Of a stretch of DNA of 64,000 bases, positions 54,525 to 63,628 are shown one piece after another (the first letter of the stretch is position 1; every line of letters begins with the position of its first letter). The DNA comes from Yersinia rochesterensis (GTDB lineage: Bacteria; Pseudomonadota; Gammaproteobacteria; Enterobacterales; Enterobacteriaceae). Location: NCBI RefSeq assembly GCF_003600645.1, contig NZ_CP032482.1:1674001-1738000 (forward strand), written 5' to 3'. The translations under genes and the position numbers were made by a program. The notes beneath the pieces are model-generated. The model did no database searches. It saw only the letters and a program-made list of their open reading frames with translations, and was not told the origin of the DNA.

Positions 54525-57500
54525 AAATTTCTGACGTTATCGTACGACTGGAAACCCAGGGCATTGAGCTATGGCAGGAAGAGAACCAGCTGCGCTTTCG
54601 CGCCCCCGCGGGCGTGATGACCGAAGCCATTATGCAGGAGCTGCGCGACCATAAACCGGCCATCCTCGACTGGCTCAGGCAGCAGGAGAGCGGGGCAGCG
54701 CTGCAGGCCGATCCCGATGCGCGTTTTGCACCTTTCCCCTTAACGGAGGCGCAGCAGGCCTATTTTGTCGGGCGCCATAGCGCGTTCGCGTTCGGCGGCG
54801 TCGCCTGCCGGGGGTATCTGGAGATCTGTTTCGAGCGGCCCGTCACGCCTGCGCAGCTCAGCCGGGCGCTTAATCAGCTGATTGCTCGCCACGACATGCT
54901 GCGGGTGGTGATTGAGGAAGAGGGATTCCAGCGCGTTTTGCCGCAGGTGCCGCTATTCCAGCCGCAGCAACACGAATGGCCAGACCTGCCCACCACAGAG
55001 GTCGGGGCGCGTATCGCTGAGCTGCGCGAAGCGATGCTGGCTGCCCCGGCGGATTACCAGCGCTGGCCGCTTTTTGCCGGGGCCACTATCCTCGCGGCAG
55101 GACAAACCCGCCTGCTGTTGTCGATTGAGCTGATCCTGGTGGATTCCGCCAGCCTTTATCTGCTGGTGGATGAACTGGATCAGCTGCTGTTTGCCCCCGA
55201 GACGCTGCTGCCCGCGCCCTCGCTGGGGTTCCGTGACTACGTGATTGCCCGGCGCGCGGCGCGCCAGGGCGTACGCTATCGTAAGGCGCAGCAATACTGG
55301 CGGGAGCGGATCCCCGAGCTTCCCAATGCTCCGGCCTTGCCCGTTAGCGCCGCCGCTGAGAAAGCCACCTTTGTCCGTCGCCATCTGCGTTTGTCCCATC
55401 AACAGCGCCAGCGGCTGAACCAGCTGGCCGCGAAGGCGCAGGTGACGCTGAACGCGCTGCTGCTGGGGGCGTTCTCGCAGGTGATGGGGTTCTACAGCGA
55501 CAGCCGCCACTTCACGCTCAATCTGCCTATTTTCCGCCGCGAGGGGCAGCATCATGACCTTGAACGGGTGGTCGGGGATTTCACCTCCGTCACGCTGCTG
55601 GAGGTCGATCTGCGTGGGGATGAGGCGTTTGCTCAACAGCTGCTGACCCTCAATCAGCGCCTGTTTGCCGATCTCGACCATAGCGCGTTCTCAGGTCTGG
55701 AAACGTTGGGCGAACTGTCGCGCCATCATGGTGAGGCGGTGCTGATGCCGGTGGTGTTTACCAGCACGCTCGGCCAGGGGGAGCGGCAGGCGGCCCCGGC
55801 GCGCTATCGTATCGAGCAGGGTTTAACCCAAACCCCGCAGGTGTTGATTGACTGCCAGGTCACCGCCCAGCCCGATGGCATGATGCTGGCGTGGGACTCG
55901 CGCGAGGGGCTATTCCCCGCGCGGTTTATTGAGCACGCGTTTGATGCGTTCAGCGGTTTAATCCAGCGGCTGCTGGAGGAGGGGGAGTCTTGTCTTAACC
56001 AGCGTCAGCTGCTGACGCTGCCTGCGGCACAAGCCGCCGTTCGCCAACAGACTAACGCGGATAGCCAGCCAGATTTTGCCCGGCTGCTACAGCAGGGATT
56101 CCTGGATAAGGCGGAACGGCAGCCGGATGCCATTGCGCTGTGGGACGATGAAGGGAGCATGACTTACGGCGAGCTGGCCGCCCGGGCTTACGGACTGGCG
56201 GCGGATTTGCAGCGGGCGGGGCACTGTCCAGGCGAAGCCGTCGCGGTGATGTGCGGGAAAGGGCGGGCCCATGCGCTCGCCCCTCTTGCCGTCCTGCTCA
56301 ACGGCGGGTGCTACGTACCGGTTGATGCGCAACAGCCTGCCCGCCGTCGGGAGGCGATCTTGCGTAACGCCGGGGTGCGCCGGGCAATCTGTGACGATCC
56401 TGAACAACTGCCTGAGGACGTAGAACCGATCGCCTGGCGGACGGAGACGTCGGCGGGTGATTTCCAGCCACTCAGAATTGGTCTCCATCAGCCCGCCTAT
56501 ATTATCTATACCTCCGGGTCCACCGGTGAACCGAAGGGCGTGGTCATTAACCATCATGCCGCCTGGAATACGATTGCCGATATCAACCGTCGCTTTGCGG
56601 TGGGCGCCCGGGATCGGGTCCTGGCGGTGGCTAACCTGAGTTTCGATCTGTCAGTGTACGATCTGTTTGGCGTGCTGGCGGCGGGAGGCGCTCTGGTCTA
56701 TCCGCAGGAAGCGAGAAAGTCGGACCCTTCACACTGGGCTGAATGCATCGCTCAATATGGCGTCACCCTATGGAACAGCGTGCCGGCCCAGCTGCAGATG
56801 CTGGCCGATACGCAACAGCCCCTGCCGACGCTACGCCTGGCGCTGGTATCGGGAGACTGGGTTCCGCTCAATCTGCTGGAACAACTGCAGGCCATCTCAG
56901 CCGATGGTCAACTGATAGCGCTGGGCGGCGCGACTGAAGCGGCAATCTGGTCGGTATTCCATCCGGTCACGCACGTCGCGCCGTCCTGGCAGAGCATCCC
57001 GTATGGTAAGCCGCTGGCCAATCAGCAACTGCATATTGTTGATGAGCGCCTGCACGATCGCCCCGACTGGGTCAGCGGCGAGATCGCCATCAGCGGTGAC
57101 GGGCTGGCGGACTGTTACTGGATGGACAGAGAGAAGACCGCCGCGCGTTTTGTGACCCGCGATGACGGGCGGCGCCTGTACCTGACCGGCGATCGGGGAC
57201 GATACTGGCCGGATGGCAACATCGAGTTTCTGGGGCGGGTCGATAGCCAGGTCAAAATCCGCGGACACCGCGTTGAGCTGGGTGAAATCGCCGCGGCGAT
57301 GCGCCAACACCCGGCGGTCGCCGATGCGGCCGTATGCCTGACGGAAGGTCATGGCACCGCCAGCAACCTGCTGGGATTCGCGGAACTGGCGGCGGGCGAG
57401 CAGCCCAGCAGTCGGCCGGCGATGGAAAGCGCCCGGCAGCGTGCACGGCATATTGAACAGCAGATTGATGGTGCAGCTTTCGAGGCGTTAATGGCGGGAG

Positions 57501-59944
57501 CGGATCGCGTGGCGATTCTCGCGATGTCCGATCGCCTGCGCCAGGATGGCCTGTTCGCCGCGACCGATTCCCGTCACGCGCTGGAGGAGATCTATCAGGC
57601 GACCGGGGTGGCGGAGGTGCATCAGCGACTGTTGCGCCGCTGGCTGGCCGGATTGGTCAGCGCCGGTGCGCTCACCCAGGACCAGGACGCGCAGGGACGC
57701 TACGCAGAGCTGATCCCCTGCGATGCGGCCACCTTGCAGCAGGGCTGGCACGAGGTGGAACAGCTTGAGCAGCGTGCCGGATATGGCAGCCAGACGCTGC
57801 ACTATATCCGCGTTTGCAGCGATTGCCTGAGCGGGCTGCTGCGCGGCGAAACCGATGTCCGCGGTATTCTGTTCCCGGAAGGCGAGCTGTCGACCGCCCA
57901 CGCGGCCTACCGGGATAACCTGGTCAGCCAGAGCATGAACGCGATCGTGATTGCGGCGATCGCGGCGCTGGCGGCTTCCAGCCCCCGCCCGTTACGGGTG
58001 CTGGAAGTGGGGGCCGGCGTGGCGGGGACCGCCAGCGATTTGGTGCCTGCTCTGGCGCCCTGGCAGCCAGAATACTGGTTTACCGATCTGTCAGAGTTCT
58101 TCCTCGTTGAAGCGCGTAAGCTCTTCGCCCCTTATCCGTGGATGCACTACGGCATTTTTGACATGAACGAAGATGCCGGGCGGCAGGGGATGGCGGCGAA
58201 TAGCTTCGATGTGATCCTGTGCGCCAACGTGCTGCATAACGCCCGCAACGCGGGTGACGTGCTGGCGCAATTCTCCTCCTTGCTGGCGCCCGGCGGTACG
58301 CTGGTGTTTATCGAACCCTTCCGTCGTCATAACTACCCGCTGCTGGTTTCGATGGAGTTCTTCCCGGAGCTGACGGGCTTTACCGATCTGCGCGCCACCA
58401 CCGACCAAACGTTCTTTACCCGCGAGCAGTGGCTTGACCTGCTGGCGCAGGCGGGGGCGACGATATCCGATTGCGCCCCGCCGGCGGAAAGCGCGCTGTC
58501 CAGCTCCGGGCAAGGGGTATTTATCGCCCAGTTCAACACGGACCGCGCCAGCCTCCGCGGCGATGAGCTGCGGGATTTTCTGCGCGATCGGCTGCCGGGC
58601 TATATGGTGCCTGCGCATCTGCATCTGCTGGATCGTCTGCCGCGCACGGCTAACGGTAAAACCGATCGTCAGCGGCTGCTGAGCGCCGCGCCGCAGCAGC
58701 TGAGCAAGGCGGAGCAGGCAGGCGGCGGTAACGCCCCGCGCGACGCGCTGGAACAGCAGATTGCTGCCGTCTGGGCGGAAGTGTTGGGGCTGGCGGACGT
58801 GCAGCGCGATGCTGACTTCTATGCGCTGGGCGGCGACTCCCTGCTGTTATCTCGCATGATCGGACGTCTGCGCGCCCGGGTCGCGGCGGCCGCCCATTTC
58901 GAATGGGAAACCCTGCTGCGCCATCTGCTGCGGGAGTCCACGGTGATGGCGCTGGCGGATTTGCTACGCAGCAGCGCGACGCAGGGTGAGCAGCAACAGC
59001 AGGCTCGCGCCGTGCTGGTTCCACTCTGGGGCCAGCAGGATTATCACCGCCACTGCTGCGTGCTGCTTCACGCCGGTACCGGCAATCTCCAGCCGTATCA
59101 GCATCTGCTGGCGAGCCTGGACAAGTCGCTATTTGCCCGCGGTGTTGGTCTCGAACTGCCCAGCCAGCAGGCGTTTATGGCGCTGGCGCCGCATGAGGCG
59201 CTGGTTACGCTGGCCGGTCACTATGCCGATGCGTTGTCAGCGCAGGGGGAAAGCTTCACTTTGCTGGGATATTGCCTCGGTGGCTTGCTGGCGGCGGAAA
59301 TCGCCCGTCAGCTCAGCGAGCGCGGCAAAAACGTGCGCGAGCTGGTGGTCATCAGCGCGTATCAGCCGCCGCAGGTGGATGACGCGCGGCTGGTGGATTA
59401 CGTGTTTGCCCGCGCGATCGGGGCCGACCTCGAGAAGCTGGGGCTGCCGCAGGAGCCGGCGCTGGCCGCCGCCGTGAGCGCTATCCTGCAGCGGACCCCG
59501 CAGCGTATCGCCGAAGACGCATTTGATTGCCTCGACGGCCATCCGCAGGTCGCGCAGGCGCTGACGCGCTGGTTCCGGCAGCCGCAGGCCGTTCGCCTGC
59601 AGGCGCTGCAGACGGCCGGCATGGCCCAGGGGGCCTACCATCAGGAGGATGAAGCCAGCGCGTTGTTTGCGAGTCGTTACGCTTTGTTCGGACATAGCAT
59701 GGCGTCAGTGGGGCAATATCGCCCCGATCCCTGGTTTGGTAAAACCATTCTGCTGCGTAACAGCGAAAGCGATCCTCTCTTGCCCGGTACGCCCGGCGAC
59801 GTTCACGACTACTGGCGCCGACTGTGCCTGGGGGAACTCGTTGTTGAAGACACGCCCGGCGACCATTTTAGCTGCCTGGCTCGTCAGTATGCGCCGACCC
59901 TAGCTGCGCTGATCGCGCGCCACGCCGCGCCGGGAGAAGCCTGA
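54521..59944 (+). CDS. NRPS 2: docking-Cy-A(MT)-PCP-TE terminal synthetase
   Basis: 1807 aa. Residues 1-55 look like a TubC-type docking domain. Cy follows, with ELILVDSAS (Glu203, Asp208, Ser211) where DxxxxDxxS is usual. The A domain has Asp709 in FDLSVYD and pocket DLYNLSLIW, the cysteine code. A methyltransferase is inserted between A8 and A10 with SAM motif VGAGVAG near 1164, as in PchF. The PCP has Ser1440 (GGDSL). The TE has nucleophile Cys1585 in GYCLGG where Ser is normal, and His1782 in GDHFS. Expected job: add, cyclize and methylate the last cysteine and release the chain. Confidence 0.92.
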   Translation: MKISDVIVRLETQGIELWQEENQLRFRAPAGVMTEAIMQELRDHKPAILDWLRQQESGAALQADPDARFAPFPLTEAQQAYFVGRHSAFAFGGVACRGYLEICFERPVTPAQLSRALNQLIARHDMLRVVIEEEGFQRVLPQVPLFQPQQHEWPDLPTTEVGARIAELREAMLAAPADYQRWPLFAGATILAAGQTRLLLSIELILVDSASLYLLVDELDQLLFAPETLLPAPSLGFRDYVIARRAARQGVRYRKAQQYWRERIPELPNAPALPVSAAAEKATFVRRHLRLSHQQRQRLNQLAAKAQVTLNALLLGAFSQVMGFYSDSRHFTLNLPIFRREGQHHDLERVVGDFTSVTLLEVDLRGDEAFAQQLLTLNQRLFADLDHSAFSGLETLGELSRHHGEAVLMPVVFTSTLGQGERQAAPARYRIEQGLTQTPQVLIDCQVTAQPDGMMLAWDSREGLFPARFIEHAFDAFSGLIQRLLEEGESCLNQRQLLTLPAAQAAVRQQTNADSQPDFARLLQQGFLDKAERQPDAIALWDDEGSMTYGELAARAYGLAADLQRAGHCPGEAVAVMCGKGRAHALAPLAVLLNGGCYVPVDAQQPARRREAILRNAGVRRAICDDPEQLPEDVEPIAWRTETSAGDFQPLRIGLHQPAYIIYTSGSTGEPKGVVINHHAAWNTIADINRRFAVGARDRVLAVANLSFDLSVYDLFGVLAAGGALVYPQEARKSDPSHWAECIAQYGVTLWNSVPAQLQMLADTQQPLPTLRLALVSGDWVPLNLLEQLQAISADGQLIALGGATEAAIWSVFHPVTHVAPSWQSIPYGKPLANQQLHIVDERLHDRPDWVSGEIAISGDGLADCYWMDREKTAARFVTRDDGRRLYLTGDRGRYWPDGNIEFLGRVDSQVKIRGHRVELGEIAAAMRQHPAVADAAVCLTEGHGTASNLLGFAELAAGEQPSSRPAMESARQRARHIEQQIDGAAFEALMAGADRVAILAMSDRLRQDGLFAATDSRHALEEIYQATGVAEVHQRLLRRWLAGLVSAGALTQDQDAQGRYAELIPCDAATLQQGWHEVEQLEQRAGYGSQTLHYIRVCSDCLSGLLRGETDVRGILFPEGELSTAHAAYRDNLVSQSMNAIVIAAIAALAASSPRPLRVLEVGAGVAGTASDLVPALAPWQPEYWFTDLSEFFLVEARKLFAPYPWMHYGIFDMNEDAGRQGMAANSFDVILCANVLHNARNAGDVLAQFSSLLAPGGTLVFIEPFRRHNYPLLVSMEFFPELTGFTDLRATTDQTFFTREQWLDLLAQAGATISDCAPPAESALSSSGQGVFIAQFNTDRASLRGDELRDFLRDRLPGYMVPAHLHLLDRLPRTANGKTDRQRLLSAAPQQLSKAEQAGGGNAPRDALEQQIAAVWAEVLGLADVQRDADFYALGGDSLLLSRMIGRLRARVAAAAHFEWETLLRHLLRESTVMALADLLRSSATQGEQQQQARAVLVPLWGQQDYHRHCCVLLHAGTGNLQPYQHLLASLDKSLFARGVGLELPSQQAFMALAPHEALVTLAGHYADALSAQGESFTLLGYCLGGLLAAEIARQLSERGKNVRELVVISAYQPPQVDDARLVDYVFARAIGADLEKLGLPQEPALAAAVSAILQRTPQRIAEDAFDCLDGHPQVAQALTRWFRQPQAVRLQALQTAGMAQGAYHQEDEASALFASRYALFGHSMASVGQYRPDPWFGKTILLRNSESDPLLPGTPGDVHDYWRRLCLGELVVEDTPGDHFSCLARQYAPTLAALIARHAAPGEA

Positions 59945-61071
59945 TGAACGACAGCATCATCGCGGTACTCGGCGCCACCGGCGGCGCAGGGCGCTATGTC
60001 AGCCGCTGGCTGGCTGAGGCAGGATTTGCATTGCGGCTCGGCGGTCGCCGTCGCGATCCTTTGCGGCAGCTGGCAACGCGGCTGGATGCGGAGGCTCGGC
60101 CGGTGGATCTATGGCAGGAGGAGGCGCTTCGCGAGTTTTGCCGGGGCTGTGTCGCGGTGGTGAACTGCACTGGTCCCTCCTATCAGGTGCTCGATCGGGT
60201 GGCGCGTGCTGCTGCCTCGGCGCATGCGCATTATGTGGATGTCTCAGGCGATGGCCCGGCATGGCATCTGTTGCAGGAGCAACCTGCCGGCGATAAGCAC
60301 TGGACTGCGGTGCTCTCCGCCGGGATGCTGCCCGGGCTGGCGAATCTGGTGCCGGGCTGGATGAGCCAGCGTGCCGGCGGCGAGCTGACGGTCTACAGCG
60401 GCGGCATTGAGCGGGTGAGCGGCGCGGCCGCCGCCGATCTGGTGCTGTCGCTAAATGAACAATGCAATGCGTTGCAGGGCAGCGACTACTGGTACGGAGA
60501 AGCCGGTGCCGGCTGGCGGCTCGGCCGTCGCGCGCGCCACGTTCTGTCAACGCAGCAGACGGATACGCTGGCGCATTTCAGCGGTCACGTTACGTTACTG
60601 CCCTGGCTGAGCGCCGACGCCGAACGGCTGGCGCTGCGCCATCATCTCTCCGCTCTGAGCTGGTACAACGTTTTCAGCGGTCAATGCCTGCGGGAAACCC
60701 TGACCGGGCTGCGCGGCAAGGTGGATGGCACATCGCAGAGTCTCGCGCTGGCCCGCGCAGCGGTGGAGAAGGCCAGCGAAATCGATCTGGCGGGCTACGC
60801 CCCTTATTACCAGATGGTGTTTGACTGGCAGCAGGAGGGAGAGCCGCGTCGGCGCGTCGTGGTGCGCACGGACAGCAGCCTGGCGCTCACCGCCGCCACC
60901 GCCGTCAGTACCGTTCTGAGCCTGATGCGCGGCGAGATTGCGCCGGGCGTGCATTTTGCCGACCGCGTCCTGAGCCCGGCGACCGTGCTGGCTGATATCA
61001 CGCGGCTGCATGCGGGCACCCACATCAGCCAGTATCTGCCGGACAGGCAGCCAGAGCAGGGGGTGATATGA
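59944..61071 (+). CDS. Saccharopine-dehydrogenase-fold NAD(P)-binding protein
   Basis: 375 aa. N-terminal Rossmann motif AVLGATGGAGRYVSRWLAEAG, then VVNCTGPSYQVLDRVARAA and AHYVDVSGDGPAWHLL, as in saccharopine dehydrogenase-like oxidoreductases, and a larger unassigned C-terminal domain. TGATG overlap with NRPS 2 puts it firmly in the operon. It may reduce an imine or ring of the product, which would give the pathway two reductases. The substrate is not known. I do not recall this gene in the yersiniabactin or pyochelin clusters. Confidence 0.82.
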   Translation: MNDSIIAVLGATGGAGRYVSRWLAEAGFALRLGGRRRDPLRQLATRLDAEARPVDLWQEEALREFCRGCVAVVNCTGPSYQVLDRVARAAASAHAHYVDVSGDGPAWHLLQEQPAGDKHWTAVLSAGMLPGLANLVPGWMSQRAGGELTVYSGGIERVSGAAAADLVLSLNEQCNALQGSDYWYGEAGAGWRLGRRARHVLSTQQTDTLAHFSGHVTLLPWLSADAERLALRHHLSALSWYNVFSGQCLRETLTGLRGKVDGTSQSLALARAAVEKASEIDLAGYAPYYQMVFDWQQEGEPRRRVVVRTDSSLALTAATAVSTVLSLMRGEIAPGVHFADRVLSPATVLADITRLHAGTHISQYLPDRQPEQGVI

Positions 61072-62159
61072 CTCCAGCTTCGACACCCCGTCGCCGCGCG
61101 ATTGTCTGTGGTACCAGCTTTGGCCGCTTTTATCTGCGCGCGCTGGCCAACAATCCGGCGATTGAACTGGTCGGGATCCTTTCCAGCGGCTCTGCCGCGT
61201 CCGCGGGCTACGCCCGTGAGCTGAATATCGCGCACTACACCTCGGTAGCAAGCCTGCCGGCCGATATAGATCTCGCCTGCGTGGTGGTGAGAGCAGCAGT
61301 CTCGGGCGGCAAGGGCGCGGAAATCGCCTGTAAGCTGTTATCGCGGGGCATTCACGTATTGCAGGAGCATCCGCTCCATCCTGACGAGCTGGCCGATTGC
61401 CTGCGCACGGCGCACCAGCATCGCGTCCACTTTGGCATCAATGCCTTCTACCCCTTTGTGGCCCCCGTCCGCCGCTTTCTCGAGGCGGCCGAGATTCTGC
61501 GTCAGCGCCAGCCGGTGCAATATATTGAAGGCGTGTGCGGCGCACAGGTTCTCTACCCGCTGCTGGATGTGATTGCGCGCGCGCTGGGAAAACTGCGCCC
61601 GGCGCAGCTGGCGCTGATGGAGCCTCGCCAGGTGGGGCCCTACACCTGCCTGCACGGCAGTATCGGCGGCGTACCTCTAACGCTGCGCGTGCAGAACCAA
61701 ATCCATCCGGCGGACGCCGACAACCACGCGCTGTTGCTGCACCGCCTGACCATCACCGCCGAAAGCGGCGTACTGGCACTCGCGGATACCCACGGCCCGG
61801 CGATCTGGAGCCCCAGATTACATACCCATCGCGATGAAACCCATCGCCTGGTGCTGGAGGGCGAGGGGACAGAACGTTTATCGGCAGCCAGCAGCACCCT
61901 TTTGCCCGGCAGCGAAGCCGTCAGCTTCAGCGAGATTTTTGAACGGCTGTGGCCGCAGGCCGTTAACTGCGCGGTAGCGGATTTTCAGCGTTCCATCGAC
62001 GCCCCTGCGCTGGCGCAGCAGCAGGTGCAATGGGCGCTGGGCGTGACCGGATTCTGGCATCGGGTGTCATCGGTGCTGGGGCCGCCAGAACTGATTTATC
62101 CCGACACGCCGGCCATCCTGCCACTTATTGATCGGTTAACTGAGGAGACCCCGCGATGA
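61068..62159 (+). CDS. Thiazolinyl imide reductase (YbtU/Irp3/PchG family)
   Basis: 363 aa, the size of Irp3. These enzymes use NADPH to reduce one carrier-bound thiazoline to a thiazolidine. Recognisable blocks are RAIVCGTSFGRFYLRALANNP (nucleotide fold), LACVVVRAAVSGGKG, GIHVLQEHPLHPDEL and FGINAFYPFVAPVR, which align with Irp3 VIQEHPLHPDD and WINTFYPH. ATGA overlaps on both sides. Its presence implies a Cys-derived thiazoline in the product and, with the MT in NRPS 2, a possible N-methylthiazolidine. Confidence 0.93.
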   Translation: MTPASTPRRRAIVCGTSFGRFYLRALANNPAIELVGILSSGSAASAGYARELNIAHYTSVASLPADIDLACVVVRAAVSGGKGAEIACKLLSRGIHVLQEHPLHPDELADCLRTAHQHRVHFGINAFYPFVAPVRRFLEAAEILRQRQPVQYIEGVCGAQVLYPLLDVIARALGKLRPAQLALMEPRQVGPYTCLHGSIGGVPLTLRVQNQIHPADADNHALLLHRLTITAESGVLALADTHGPAIWSPRLHTHRDETHRLVLEGEGTERLSAASSTLLPGSEAVSFSEIFERLWPQAVNCAVADFQRSIDAPALAQQQVQWALGVTGFWHRVSSVLGPPELIYPDTPAILPLIDRLTEETPR

Positions 62160-62920
62160 GTCAGCATTTTTTACGTTTTTACCAGCCCGCACCCGCTGCG
62201 CCGCTGTTGCTGGTTTGCTTACCCCATGCCGGCGGAGCGGCCAGTACCTTTCGCCCGTGGCCTTACTTGTTCGATGCGTCCGAGGCGGAGCTGGCCGTGG
62301 TGCAGTATCCGGGACGCGAGGACCGCTTCGCTGAGCCCTTCATCGACAATATGCCCGAGCTGCTGACCGCCTTGCAGGAGGAGCTGTTGCCGCATCTGGC
62401 GGGGCGCCGTTTTGCCCTGCTGGGACACAGCATGGGCGGTGCCATCGCCCATGAGCTGGCGCAGTCGCTGGCCGCCCTCGGCCGGCATCCGGAACTGCTG
62501 ATCGTCTCAGGCCGCCAGCCGCCGGATTTTCATCCGCTGGATAGCGGCATTCATTTGGGGAGCGATCGGCAAATTATCGAGGAACTGCTGCGCCTCAGCG
62601 ACGATAACCAGACGCTGCGCGAACAGCCAGAGCTGGCGGAGCTGCTGCTACCGGCGATCCGCAATGATTACCGACTGATCGAGCGTTACCGCCCGCAGCC
62701 CGCGCGTTTGCTCACCTGCCCGATAGTGGTGCTGAGCGGCGAAGGCGACGGTGAACTGCCTCTGTCACAGGCCGAGGCCTGGGCGGCATATACCTCAGCT
62801 GAAAGTATCGTGCATCGTTTTCCTGGCGATCACTTTTTCATTGCCAGCCAGCGTGCCGCCGTGGTGGCCTGCGTGCGGCAGGCATTACGGCAGTTCTCAC
62901 CCTTGTTCAGTGAAGGATAA
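62156..62920 (+). CDS. Type II (editing) thioesterase, YbtT/Irp4-like
   Basis: 254 aa alpha/beta hydrolase. N-terminal LVCLPHAGGAASTFRPW, nucleophile Ser in LLGHSMGGAIAHELA, Asp in VVLSGEGDGELP region and His in FPGDHFFIAS. It removes wrongly loaded groups from carrier domains. Unlike the TE of NRPS 2, it keeps the normal Ser nucleophile. Overlaps the reductase gene by ATGA and is followed by a free methyltransferase after 3 nt. Confidence 0.93.
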   Translation: MSQHFLRFYQPAPAAPLLLVCLPHAGGAASTFRPWPYLFDASEAELAVVQYPGREDRFAEPFIDNMPELLTALQEELLPHLAGRRFALLGHSMGGAIAHELAQSLAALGRHPELLIVSGRQPPDFHPLDSGIHLGSDRQIIEELLRLSDDNQTLREQPELAELLLPAIRNDYRLIERYRPQPARLLTCPIVVLSGEGDGELPLSQAEAWAAYTSAESIVHRFPGDHFFIASQRAAVVACVRQALRQFSPLFSEG

Positions 62921-62923
62921 TCT

Positions 62924-63628
62924 ATGGAAGACTTCTACTCTCCGGTCGCTGAGTTTTACGATCTGGTTGGGCGCGCGCACTCCGCGGGTGAAACCGCGCT
63001 GCGCGAGCGGCTGTCGACATTCACCGATATTCGCGACCCGGTGCTGGATATCGGCGCTGGCACCGGACGAACGGTGCTGGCGGTAGCCGAAACCGTGCCG
63101 CTGGTGGATATTCTGGCGGTGGAGCCGGCCCCGGCCATGCGCGCGGTGCTGACCCATTGCGTGGCGCAAAGGCCGGAAATGCGGCGGCGCGTTACGATTA
63201 TCCCGGACACGGTGGACAAGCTGCAGCTACCCGAGCGCCTGGGCGCGGTCGTCGCCTTCGGGGTGCTGGGACATCTGACGACGCCGGCGCGTCAGGCTCT
63301 GTGGTCAATATTGCTGCCGCGGCTGGCACCCGGCGCGCCGGTATTCGTGGAGCTGCTGCCGGTCGAAAAGCCGATGGTATTGCCGACGATGACGTTGGCC
63401 AGTGAAACGATCGGCCAGCGTCACTATCACGCAACCCTCGAGGGTGAGCCGGGACCCGACGACACCATGCTGCTGACCTCATGCTGGACGGTAAGCGGCG
63501 GCCCCTGCGCCACGCAGGTAATCCGTAACCGGAGCGTCTGGCATACCTTTGGTCTGGACGATCTCGCCCGCGAAACCGGGCTGCATGCGGAACGTCTGAC
63601 CGCGCAGGCGGGGGTGCTGTATGTCTGA
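62924..63628 (+). CDS. Class I SAM-dependent methyltransferase
   Basis: 234 aa. Motif I VLDIGAGTGRTVLAVAE, motif II ILAVEPAPAMRAVL, and VVAFGVLGHLTTPAR define the fold. It is a free-standing enzyme in addition to the MT embedded in NRPS 2, so the product may carry a second methyl group on N, O or C. No close family can be named. Its stop lies inside the following gene (8-nt overlap). Confidence 0.85.
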   Translation: MEDFYSPVAEFYDLVGRAHSAGETALRERLSTFTDIRDPVLDIGAGTGRTVLAVAETVPLVDILAVEPAPAMRAVLTHCVAQRPEMRRRVTIIPDTVDKLQLPERLGAVVAFGVLGHLTTPARQALWSILLPRLAPGAPVFVELLPVEKPMVLPTMTLASETIGQRHYHATLEGEPGPDDTMLLTSCWTVSGGPCATQVIRNRSVWHTFGLDDLARETGLHAERLTAQAGVLYV

